Positions 41,123 to 48,941 of a stretch of DNA of 64,000 nucleotides are shown one piece after another. The position numbers and the translations under genes are program-made. Source of the DNA: Dyella tabacisoli (GTDB taxonomy: Bacteria > Pseudomonadota > Gammaproteobacteria > Xanthomonadales > Rhodanobacteraceae); the NCBI RefSeq assembly GCF_003350925.1, contig NZ_KZ857183.1:62001-126000 (forward strand), read 5' to 3'. Positions within the stretch are counted from its first letter, which is position 1. Each line of letters opens with the position of its first letter. The notes beneath the pieces are model-generated. The model was not told where the DNA came from and made no database searches. It saw nothing but the letters and a program-made list of their open reading frames with translations.

Positions 41123-43021
41123 ATGAGTGCGGGATCGGACTCCTTGGTGGCACGCTTGTGGCGGCGCACATCGCTGAAGCAGCGGCTCGCCTTTATCGCG
41201 CTGGTTCCCACCTTGGTTACCGCCCTGCTGCTGGTCATCATGCTGACCCGGCATCAAGTGCTTAGCCTGCGCAGCATGGCGCAGAGTACCGCCGATGCCA
41301 TCGCCACCCAGGCCGCCTCGATAGCCGCCGATCCGCTGCGCCATACACAGCGCCGGGAACTGCTGCGGATCGTGCAGTCGGTCGCCAAACTGCCGCATGT
41401 CGCGCAGGTGCAGATCCGCGCCGTCGATGGCGAGATTCTCGCCGATAGCCAGGCCCGCACCGAGTTATCAGGCGACACTCTCACCGTGGTGCGCGACGTC
41501 ATCGATGCCGATGAAGCGCCGCATCCGCTGCTGGGTTCGGTGCTGGTGCAGGTAAGCCTGAGCGAAGCTATCGCCGCGCAGCGCTCAAGCCTTCGCAGCG
41601 CGCTGATCGCCATGGCCATCAGCCTGCTCATTGCAGCGGTGATTAGCTGGCAGGCCGCCCACTGGATCAGCGCGCCACTGCGCCGCCTGGTTGAAGCGGT
41701 GCATCAGCTCGGACGAGGCGACCGCCGGGTCGAAGTCGCGGTTACCGATCAAACCGAGATTGGTGAATTGCAGCGCGGCTTCAACAGTGCCGCAGCGGGC
41801 CTGTTCGATACGCAGCGCAGCATGGAGCAGGAGATCGAGCGCGCCACGCTCGAATTGGCGCGCAAGAATGCGGCGCTGGAAACGGCCAGCATAGCCAAGA
41901 CCCGGTTCCTGGCTGCCGCTTCGCATGATCTGCGCCAACCGTTGTATGCGCTTACCTTGTTTTCCTCCGCGCTGGCGGTGGACGAACGCGATCCGGTGCG
42001 CCTGGATCGCATCACGCACATCAAGGAATGCGTAGGGGCGTTGGATCACTTGTTCAGCGAACTGCTCGATCTGTCTCGTCTCGAAACCGGCGCGATGCAG
42101 CTTGACGTCAGCGAATTTCCGCTCGACAGCGTGTTCGAGGGGGTCAGCCGCAATTTTCGCCTGATCGCCGAGCAACACGACCTGCGCCTGGTGATGCGCG
42201 CGACCCCCGTATGGGTGCGCAGCGACCGCACGATGCTTGCGCGCATTTTGAACAACCTGGTCAGCAATGCATTGCGCTATACCCGCCAAGGCGGGGTCCT
42301 GGTCGGTGCACGGCGGCGTAGCGACGGCACCGTGCGGGTGGATGTGTGGGATACCGGTAGCGGCATTGCCGCCGAGCATCAGAGCCGCGTCTTCGATGAG
42401 TTCTACCGGGTCGATCATCATGATGTGGGCGAGAACGAATCCGGTCCGCGTCGCGGTCTCGGCCTGGGCCTGGCTACGGTGCAACGGCTGGCCGAGTTGC
42501 TGGACACGCGGGTGCAACTGAATTCTCATCCAGGTCGCGGCAGCGTATTCAGCTTTCACGTGCCGGAGGTGCCGCCGCAACAAATCATGCACGCGTCGCC
42601 GGAAGAAACACCATTGAACGTCACCGGCATGCGCGTGCTGGTGATTGATGACGAGCCGGCGATCCTGTCGGGCATTCGCTACCTGCTACGGAGCTGGGGC
42701 TGCGAAGTAGCCATCGCCGAGGACCGCACGCAGGCACTGGAGGTCGCCAGGGCCTGGCCGATCCCGCCGGATATCGTGATTTCCGATCTTCGCCTGCGCG
42801 ATGGCGAAAGCGGCCTGGATGCGCTGGCAGCGCTCGACCATCACTATCGCGACCATGGCGCGATGCCCTATGCCCGCCTGCTAATCACCGGTGAAACACG
42901 CAGCGACCGGCTGCGCGAAATCATGGCTGCGAAGATTCCCGTGCTGTACAAACCCGTGTCGCCGGAACACCTGCGCGAAGCGATGATGTCGGCATGGACC
43001 TCGGCCCATGCCGCTACATGA
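41123..43021 (+). CDS. Hybrid sensor histidine kinase with C-terminal receiver
   Basis: A protein of 632 residues from ATG 41123 (MSAGSDSL), with GGAAACG upstream. Two membrane spans near 30-50 and 165-185 enclose a periplasmic sensor of about 110 residues. A HAMP linker follows, then the HisKA motif ASHDLRQPLYALTL with phospho-acceptor His near 267, an ATPase domain (NNLVSNALRYT; DTGSGI; GLGLGLATVQRL), and a receiver with acceptor Asp near 554 (DIVISDLRLRDG). The LRQPL-type H box marks the hybrid group whose receiver feeds a phosphorelay. It faces away from the T6SS genes and may or may not control them. Confidence 0.9.
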   Translation: MSAGSDSLVARLWRRTSLKQRLAFIALVPTLVTALLLVIMLTRHQVLSLRSMAQSTADAIATQAASIAADPLRHTQRRELLRIVQSVAKLPHVAQVQIRAVDGEILADSQARTELSGDTLTVVRDVIDADEAPHPLLGSVLVQVSLSEAIAAQRSSLRSALIAMAISLLIAAVISWQAAHWISAPLRRLVEAVHQLGRGDRRVEVAVTDQTEIGELQRGFNSAAAGLFDTQRSMEQEIERATLELARKNAALETASIAKTRFLAAASHDLRQPLYALTLFSSALAVDERDPVRLDRITHIKECVGALDHLFSELLDLSRLETGAMQLDVSEFPLDSVFEGVSRNFRLIAEQHDLRLVMRATPVWVRSDRTMLARILNNLVSNALRYTRQGGVLVGARRRSDGTVRVDVWDTGSGIAAEHQSRVFDEFYRVDHHDVGENESGPRRGLGLGLATVQRLAELLDTRVQLNSHPGRGSVFSFHVPEVPPQQIMHASPEETPLNVTGMRVLVIDDEPAILSGIRYLLRSWGCEVAIAEDRTQALEVARAWPIPPDIVISDLRLRDGESGLDALAALDHHYRDHGAMPYARLLITGETRSDRLREIMAAKIPVLYKPVSPEHLREAMMSAWTSAHAAT

Positions 43022-43084
43022 CGAGGTTCGCGGACGCCCATCGTCCACCGGGCCATCGTCCACCAAGCCGTTTCACAAGCCGTT

Positions 43085-43522
43085 TCAGCCGATTCGATAA
43101 GACTGGGTACTGAGCTGCAATACGGCATCGAACTGTACCTTTTCGCGCTCGGGCCCCAGGTTAATCAACGCATCGATGCGAAAGCGCAAGGCACGCTCAT
43201 AGGTTCCCTGCGACTCCAACTGCACCCGTACCCGCGTCAGACGGGGCTCGTGCAATGCGATGGCCTGCTCCAGCGCACGCCGGATGCGATCGCGGTCGCG
43301 CGGGCTGAGCAGACTGAAGGAGGAGAAATCGGGAATGCCGTAAGTCAGCGACGACTTGCGGCACTCCTTGAAGGCTTCGGGGATCAGCCGCGCGCCCTCC
43401 GAACGCGTATTGAGCAGATCTTCCAGATCGCGGGATATCTCGACGCGCAGACTATGCAAGCTGCCGCGCGCCGAGGCATGTTCCTGGGACAGCGTCAGGC
43501 GATCGATCAGCGAGTAAGCCAT
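43085..43522 (-). CDS. tssE: Type VI secretion baseplate subunit TssE
   Basis: A protein of 145 residues of the gp25/GPW lysozyme-like family. SLIDRLTL at the start, SLRVEISRDLEDLLNTR in the first third and IPDFSSFSLLSPRDRDR match TssE. In the assembled machine it sits in the baseplate wedge with TssF, TssG and TssK. It is the last gene of the tssB-tssC-hcp-orf-tssE block, starting five bases after the preceding gene. The usual next genes tssF and tssG are absent; a divergent-facing kinase gene ends 63 bases away. Confidence 0.9.
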   Translation of the reverse strand: MAYSLIDRLTLSQEHASARGSLHSLRVEISRDLEDLLNTRSEGARLIPEAFKECRKSSLTYGIPDFSSFSLLSPRDRDRIRRALEQAIALHEPRLTRVRVQLESQGTYERALRFRIDALINLGPEREKVQFDAVLQLSTQSYRIG

Positions 43523-43527
43523 GTCGC

Positions 43528-44058
43528 TTAAAGGGTCATGATGGAGAACAGTGGTCCGCCACCGATGATGATGGTGGCACCGAACTGATCCGATTTTTCC
43601 TTGACGCTGTACTGGAAAAAGTCCCTTGCCACCTTGTGTATCCCCGACCAGACCGTGCCGTAAGAACGCATCGCCGTGCCCTTGTAGCCGGCAACCGCCA
43701 CACCCCCGCCCAACTGCTCGAACATGCAGCTACTCCAGTCCAGATCGTTGGCCGAAAAAGCATTTTGCACGTCGAGATCTTCAAATCCGGCACTCGCTGT
43801 TTCGACGGCATCCACCGCGCCCTCGAACAGGCTCTCGGCATCCTCCATCATCGCCTTTGCCGCTTCGCCGGCGGCTTTCAGGATGGAGAAGCTGAGGCCA
43901 GCGCCCACACCCAGAATAAGGTGACCGAAAAGGAAGATATCGTTGGTCACGTTATTGCGGAATTTGTACAAATTGATGGCACCACCGGCGATCGCGGCGA
44001 CCTGCACCGAGGGGCCCAGGCAGATCGACCAATCGTTGGCACGCGTTCTGAACGTCAT
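43528..44058 (-). CDS. T6SS-embedded hypothetical protein
   Basis: A protein of 176 residues from ATG 44058 (MTFRTRANDWSICLGPSVQ), with GGGAGAGC before it. It lies between hcp (14 bases upstream) and tssE (5 bases downstream), so it is surely co-expressed with the sheath genes. FLFGHLILGVGAGLSFSILK may be a membrane or amphipathic segment. The C-terminus is Gly-rich and hydrophobic (ATIIIGGGPLFSIMTL), and Cys residues occur at SICLG and SSCMF. I match it to no Tss or Tag family. It could be a chaperone, an Hcp-borne effector or a lineage-specific structural part. Confidence 0.7.
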   Translation of the reverse strand: MTFRTRANDWSICLGPSVQVAAIAGGAINLYKFRNNVTNDIFLFGHLILGVGAGLSFSILKAAGEAAKAMMEDAESLFEGAVDAVETASAGFEDLDVQNAFSANDLDWSSCMFEQLGGGVAVAGYKGTAMRSYGTVWSGIHKVARDFFQYSVKEKSDQFGATIIIGGGPLFSIMTL

Positions 44059-44072
44059 GCGAGCTCTCCCGA

Positions 44073-44567
44073 TCAGACTTTCTTGTTGGCCTTGAGATCC
44101 CATCCAGCCGAGGCATTGCCAGCCGCCTTACCGTCGATGTCGATCTTGGTATAGGTCAACTCGACTTTGCCGAAAGCCAACGTCACCGATTCGACCGGTA
44201 CATCGTCGCCACCCTTTGCATCGCCGCCCTTGCCCACCGCGGTGATAATCACGTCGGTCAGCACATATTCCATGTATTTGGCCTTGCTGCCGCCGGCGCG
44301 ATTGAGCTGCAAAGTGACCTTGGGAATAGTCTGGCCGGTGCAGCAGTATTCAAACAATTTGGGGCTGCTGATATCCAGGTGCTTGGTGAATGAAATGCCC
44401 TGGATGTTCACTCGCGCCGAACCCAGATTACCGGCAGACGATGACGTGCCGGACTGCGGCTGGGCCGCGCCGAAGCCGTAGTTCAAAATCTCGATCCAGC
44501 CCTTGTGCTTGTCGTCGTTGGATTCGCCCTTGATACCGTCGAGCTGGATAAATGCATCAAATGCCAT
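44073..44567 (-). CDS. hcp: Type VI secretion tube protein Hcp (TssD)
   Basis: A protein of 164 residues. MAFDAFIQLDGIKGES is the standard Hcp start and KGWIEILNYGFGAAQP the conserved second strand. LFEYCCTGQTIPKVTLQL and KYMEYVLTDVIIT complete the beta-barrel. Hcp hexamers stack into the inner tube and carry small effectors. AGGAGTTACTACC precedes the start. It follows tssC by 35 bases. A gap of Ser/Gly residues (SGTSSSAG) enlarges one loop. Confidence 0.93.
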   Translation of the reverse strand: MAFDAFIQLDGIKGESNDDKHKGWIEILNYGFGAAQPQSGTSSSAGNLGSARVNIQGISFTKHLDISSPKLFEYCCTGQTIPKVTLQLNRAGGSKAKYMEYVLTDVIITAVGKGGDAKGGDDVPVESVTLAFGKVELTYTKIDIDGKAAGNASAGWDLKANKKV

Positions 44568-44602
44568 GGTAGTAACTCCTAGGTTGACACTGCGTCAGTA
44601 GT

Positions 44603-46087
44603 TCAGCGCGCTGATTTGGGAAGCTCCGCCACCAGGCGCAGGGAAACGCTTAATTCGTCGAGCTGATAGTGCGGCCGCAGAAAGGCAACGGCCTTGTAGG
44701 CGCCTGGCTTGCCGGGCACATCGACCACTTCGATGCTGGCCTCGCGCAGCGGAAACTGCGCTTTGCGCTCCTGCGAAGCGTTGTCGTCCAGCAGCACGTA
44801 TTGGGCGATCCAGTTGTTGAGATATTGCTCGACACTGATTCGCGAGGCGAAGCTGCCGATCTTGTCGCGCATCATCGACTTCAAGTAGTGCGCGACACGG
44901 CTCACCGCAAAGATGTACTGCAGTTGCGAGGCGAGTCTTGCGTTCGCGTTGGCGGCGTCGGTGTTGTACTCCTTGGCCTTCTGCGCCGATTGCGTGGAGA
45001 AGAACGCGGCGTAGTCGGTACCCTTGCAGTGCACCAGCGGGATCGTGCCGAGATCGGCCAGCTCCTTCTCGCGGCGATCGGTGATGGCGATTTCGGTCGG
45101 GCATTTCAACGCCACTTCACCATCGTCGGTACCAAAGGTATGCGTGGGCAAACCTTCGACCAGGCCGCCGCCCTCGACACCGCGGATCGCGGCGCACCAG
45201 CCGAACTTGGCGAACGCATCGGTGAGCTTGGTGCCCAGCGCGTAGGCGGCATTGGTCCACAAATAGCGGTTGTGTTCCGTGCCGGAAACGTCTTCGACAA
45301 AGTTGAAGCTTTCCACCGGCGTGGTTTCCGGCCCGTAGGGCAGTCGCCCCAGCACGTGCGGCATCGCCAGCCCGACATAACGCGAATCCTCGGAGCTGCG
45401 GAACGACTTCCACTTCGCGTACTCGACCGTGTCGAAGATCTTCGCCAAATCGCGCGGGCCGGCGAGGTCGGTGAAACTGTCGAAGCCGAACAGCTCCGGC
45501 GAGGCTGCCGACAACAAGGGCGCATGGGCTGCTGCCGCCACGTGCGACATTTCCTCCAGCAGGTACATGTCTTCAGGGCTGCGGCTGAACTCGAAGTCGC
45601 CGACCATCGTGGCGAACGGCGCGCCGCCGAAGGTGCCGTACTCTTCTTCGTAGATTTTCTTGAACAACGTGGACTGATCGAAGTCCGAGGCGTTCTTGAA
45701 ATCCTTGACCAGCTCTTTCTTGCTGCAATTGAGCACCTTGATCTTCAGCGTGGTGCTGGTTTCGCTGTTATCGACCAGATACTTCAACCCACGCCACGAG
45801 CCTTCCAGTTTCTGGAACTCGGGCGCATGCATCACGGCCGACAACTGATCGGAAAGCAGCTTGTCGATATCGGCGATGCGCGCATCCAGCGAAGCGATGG
45901 CGTCGGTGGAGAGGGTCAACTGGCCCTGCGTGACCTGGTTCACCAGTTCGGCGATCAGGTCGCGGGCACGGTCGCGCTCGCTGTCGTTCTTGGCGATACG
46001 GCTCTGATTGAGAATGCTGTCGAGCAGGCTGCCTGCCTGTGCTTCGGCGGTGTTTTGCGTGACGTCTTGAGTCTGAGTGTTGGCCAT
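44603..46087 (-). CDS. tssC: Type VI secretion contractile sheath large subunit TssC
   Basis: A protein of 494 residues of the VipB/ImpD family. Recognisable stretches are EFQKLEGSWRGLKYLVDNSE, IYEEEYGTFGGAPFATMVGD and RFAYAL-like LGRLPYG; the C-terminus RPHYQLDELSVSLRLVAELP is the classical ending. TssB and TssC form the sheath that contracts around the Hcp tube. AAGGGGTAACAC precedes the start. It follows tssB by 73 bases. Length is normal. Confidence 0.95.
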   Translation of the reverse strand: MANTQTQDVTQNTAEAQAGSLLDSILNQSRIAKNDSERDRARDLIAELVNQVTQGQLTLSTDAIASLDARIADIDKLLSDQLSAVMHAPEFQKLEGSWRGLKYLVDNSETSTTLKIKVLNCSKKELVKDFKNASDFDQSTLFKKIYEEEYGTFGGAPFATMVGDFEFSRSPEDMYLLEEMSHVAAAAHAPLLSAASPELFGFDSFTDLAGPRDLAKIFDTVEYAKWKSFRSSEDSRYVGLAMPHVLGRLPYGPETTPVESFNFVEDVSGTEHNRYLWTNAAYALGTKLTDAFAKFGWCAAIRGVEGGGLVEGLPTHTFGTDDGEVALKCPTEIAITDRREKELADLGTIPLVHCKGTDYAAFFSTQSAQKAKEYNTDAANANARLASQLQYIFAVSRVAHYLKSMMRDKIGSFASRISVEQYLNNWIAQYVLLDDNASQERKAQFPLREASIEVVDVPGKPGAYKAVAFLRPHYQLDELSVSLRLVAELPKSAR

Positions 46088-46160
46088 GTGTTACCCCTTT
46101 GGTACGTATCCCCAATGGAAATCGGCCCAATGGAAACCGGTGTGATGAAGTCGGCCGCGC

Positions 46161-46697
46161 TTATTCGCGCCCGTCGGACTTGCCGTCCGAAGCCGTTTCC
46201 TGGCCCATTTCCTTGGTCAAGCGGGTGATCTGATCGGTGTTCTGCAGAACTTCGTTCAGCAGTTCATCGAACTTGTCGTTACCAGCCATCTTGTTGCGCA
46301 GGTCGGCCAATTTTTGGCGCGCTTCGAGCAACTTGCGCAGGGGATCGATCTGTTGCACCACCTGCTCGGGACCGAAATCCTCCAGACTCCTGAAGTTCAG
46401 CTCCACGCCGACTTTGGAGCCGTCGCCTTTGAGCCGGTTGTCCACCTGCATCTGCACTCGCGGCTTCATGCCCTTGAGCACATCGTCGAAATTGTCTTTA
46501 TCCAGATTGACGAACTTGCGCTCTTTCAACTTGGCCAGCGGCTCGGCCGGCTGTCCGCTGAAGTCTCCGATCACACCGGCGACAAAAGGCAGCTCCTTCT
46601 TTTCGATCGCGTCGCCCACCTCCACGTCGTAGGTGAGCTGCACGCGCGGTGCGCGGACGCGGTCGAGCTTGTGCTGCGTACTTTCTTTCTTGGCCAT
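46161..46697 (-). CDS. tssB: Type VI secretion contractile sheath small subunit TssB
   Basis: A protein of 178 residues from ATG 46697 (MAKKESTQHKLDRVRAPRVQ), with GGGGAGCC before it. The motifs LTYDVEVGDAIEKKELPFVA and GDFSG identify the VipA/ImpB family, and VGVELNFRSLEDFGPE is the conserved centre. It heads the tssBC-hcp-orf-tssE operon. The promoter must lie in the 222-base gap shared with the divergent DUF3617 gene. Confidence 0.95.
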   Translation of the reverse strand: MAKKESTQHKLDRVRAPRVQLTYDVEVGDAIEKKELPFVAGVIGDFSGQPAEPLAKLKERKFVNLDKDNFDDVLKGMKPRVQMQVDNRLKGDGSKVGVELNFRSLEDFGPEQVVQQIDPLRKLLEARQKLADLRNKMAGNDKFDELLNEVLQNTDQITRLTKEMGQETASDGKSDGRE

Positions 46698-46919
46698 GAG
46701 GGCTCCCCGACAGGTTGACGGACAGCGCAAAGTCTAGGAACCGTCACCACGAGAAAGAATTAGCCGGACGGCCAGTTGGCGGCCTATGACTTTGGCAGAG
46801 GACGTACCCGTGCCGGCCGCCGATGGCGCAGGCATGCACTTCGGGCATAGGGCGAATTGCCTATCGAAAGGTCGCGGCCCTTTCAAACACACTGATACCA
46901 CTTCGCGCCGGAGATCCTT

Positions 46920-47447
46920 ATGCCTACGTTTTCTTCCTGCTCAGCCGCCCTGCTCCTGTTGCTGGCCGCATCCCAGGTAATCGCCGCGGATCTGCCGGCC
47001 AATCTGCCCAAGCACAAGCCCGGCCTGTGGACGATGGCATCGCAGGTCGGCGACCGGAAGTCGCCGGCTAGCCAGATCTGCCTGGACCCGAGCATCGAAG
47101 CGACGATGTACAAAATGTCCAGTGCGATGGGCAGCAGCCTTTGCCAGAAAATGGACATCCAGGTACACGGCAACAAAGTCGTCAGCGACTCGGTCTGCAC
47201 CATGCCGGCCATGTTGGGCGGCAAAGCAACCAACATCAGCGGGCATGCCGAAACCACCTTCGACGGCGACACCGCCTTTCACACCGAATCGGTCGCGCAC
47301 TATGAACCCGCGTTCATGGGCAAGACCGAAAGAGTCACCGTACAGAACGGTCATTGGGTCAGTGCATGCACGGCCGGAATGAAGCCGGGAGATCTGATCT
47401 CGCCTAACGGCAAGATCGTCAACCTCAGCCAGTTGATGCCGCACTGA
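46920..47447 (+). CDS. DUF3617 family exported protein
   Basis: A protein of 175 residues with a signal peptide (MPTFSSCSAALLLLLAASQ, cleavage after VIAA). KHKPGLWTMASQV is the DUF3617 signature and the Cys pattern (ICLDP, LCQKM, VCTMP, SACTAG) suggests two disulfides. Periplasmic; function unknown. GGAGATCCTT is the ribosome binding site. It is the only plus-strand gene within the T6SS region, between the two T6SS blocks, and converges with the DUF4123 gene. Confidence 0.88.
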   Translation: MPTFSSCSAALLLLLAASQVIAADLPANLPKHKPGLWTMASQVGDRKSPASQICLDPSIEATMYKMSSAMGSSLCQKMDIQVHGNKVVSDSVCTMPAMLGGKATNISGHAETTFDGDTAFHTESVAHYEPAFMGKTERVTVQNGHWVSACTAGMKPGDLISPNGKIVNLSQLMPH

Positions 47448-47461
47448 TAAGGGGCGGCACT

Positions 47462-48061
47462 TCAGTTGCTGGCGGCACGCTTCGCCAACGAGCCAGACAA
47501 TCCGGTTGAGGCGGGGCAAGCGGTATCGAGCGCAGTCAGCTCCAGCAGTCGTCCATGCGGACCATGGCGATCGAAGTAAAGCGCGGTGCTGGGTGTCGGG
47601 CCTTGCACCAGTGCGCCCCTGATCGGCTCGAAGAATGCCCGACGCTCGCTCTCGGTCAGGCTTGGTACTTCGCGCTTGAACGCACAAGGATCGAAGTAGC
47701 GAAAGCATTTGGCCTGGCCATCGGGCGTGACCAGGCGCAAAAAGCGGCGCAGATGCTCGCGCAACTCGTGCAATGGCAGATTCTCTTGCGTGTGCAGCAA
47801 GATGCCCCAGCGTCGCCGCCAGCCCTCTCGCAACACGCTGGCTGCGAAACGGCCGTGCGGACTCAGGCGCACGATATAGGGAGCGGACGCTTCAAGCACC
47901 GGAACCAGCTTGCCGGAAAACAGGCAGGCGTACTCCGCATCGGAAGCGTATAACCGCTCGGAAAGTTTCTCGACCTTGTTACCGTCGAGTACGGCATAAA
48001 CCGTGCGTTGGCGATCGAATACGGCCAGACGCAGCGCGTCGAGCTGAGGCCTTCTGAGCAT
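47462..48061 (-). CDS. DUF4123 domain protein (T6SS effector adaptor-like)
   Basis: A protein of 199 residues from ATG 48061 (MLRRPQLDALRLAVF). The core APYIVRLSP, then REGWRRRWGILLHTQ, HLRRFLRLVTPDG and RYFDPCAF are the DUF4123 pattern. DUF4123 proteins are adaptor chaperones (TEC/Tap) that load effectors onto VgrG. No vgrG or effector gene lies beside it here. Instead it follows the kinase-regulator pair on the same strand, 135 bases after the regulator gene. It may serve a VgrG encoded elsewhere. Confidence 0.82.
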   Translation of the reverse strand: MLRRPQLDALRLAVFDRQRTVYAVLDGNKVEKLSERLYASDAEYACLFSGKLVPVLEASAPYIVRLSPHGRFAASVLREGWRRRWGILLHTQENLPLHELREHLRRFLRLVTPDGQAKCFRYFDPCAFKREVPSLTESERRAFFEPIRGALVQGPTPSTALYFDRHGPHGRLLELTALDTACPASTGLSGSLAKRAASN

Positions 48062-48196
48062 CAAATGCGATCCTTGACGAGCTTGATGGATGCCACCGCT
48101 GCATCCGCGCGTCCTGAACTGCCCCCCGGCCCGGCATCGAAATTAACCGCAGGCCAAGCCAGGCGCTATCGCATGATCATGTGACGGCCGGCAGGA

Positions 48197-48898
48197 TCAG
48201 GCCAGGCCGTGACGCAAGGCGTAACCCACGGCTTCGGCGACACTGTGCACCTGCAAGGCGGAGTAGATCTGCCGGATATGGCTGCGCACGGTATCGAGCG
48301 AGATCTCCAGTCGCTCGCCGATTTCCCGATAGGAAAGGCCTTCGACCAGCCCACGCAACACATGGAGCTGACGCGCCGTCAGGCCCAGATCCCGCGGCAA
48401 CAGCCGGGTACCGAATGGCGCGCTTTGGCTCTCTCGTACGATGCGCATCAGCGTGCCGGCCAGCGCGGCGCTCAACGGCGCGCTGTGATGAAGAATCAGA
48501 TCGAGCTGATTGAGCAGTTCGTCGTTCGATGCGCTCTTCAACAAGTAACCGTCGGCACCGGCGCAAATCGCGGCAAGCACGGTCGCCGGCTCTTCAAAGG
48601 CGGTCAACGCCACCACGCGCAGGGCGGGAAACAAACTCTTCAGTTCGCGCGTCGCAGCCACGCCATCCACACCCGGCAAGCCGATGTCGGTCAGCACCAC
48701 GTCCCAGGGGGCCGCCGGATCAAGCGAACGCGCCTTGCGCGCGGCCTCAAGCAAGGGCACCGCCGACGAATAACTCGCCGCAAGATGAAAGCCGCCAAGA
48801 CTGCGAATCAGCAAAGTCAGGCTTTGCCGATAGCGCGGATCGTCTTCGACCGTAACCAGTCGCAGAGGGGGCGTAGCGGGTGCGTTGGCAACATTCAT
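48197..48898 (-). CDS. LuxR/NarL-type response regulator
   Basis: A protein of 233 residues from ATG 48898 (MNVANAPATPPLRLVTVEDD); an upstream ATG at 48928 is possible. The receiver has acidic pocket EDD and phospho-acceptor Asp near 68 (VVLTDIGLPGVDG), with KSAS near 115. The C-terminal helix-turn-helix is GLTARQLHVLRGLVEGLSYREI and SLDTVRSHIRQIYSAL. It starts 43 bases after the kinase stop, making them a cognate pair. Genes it may control include the T6SS blocks on both sides; that is inference from position. Confidence 0.92.
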   Translation of the reverse strand: MNVANAPATPPLRLVTVEDDPRYRQSLTLLIRSLGGFHLAASYSSAVPLLEAARKARSLDPAAPWDVVLTDIGLPGVDGVAATRELKSLFPALRVVALTAFEEPATVLAAICAGADGYLLKSASNDELLNQLDLILHHSAPLSAALAGTLMRIVRESQSAPFGTRLLPRDLGLTARQLHVLRGLVEGLSYREIGERLEISLDTVRSHIRQIYSALQVHSVAEAVGYALRHGLA

Positions 48899-48941
48899 TT
48901 CGCCACGCTGCCGTAGATCGCCTGCCATGACAAGCACATCA

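Noticed and set aside
44669-46228. 519-codon plus-strand ORF opposite tssC
   Set aside because: Antisense shadow of a strongly conserved sheath gene; its translation matches nothing.
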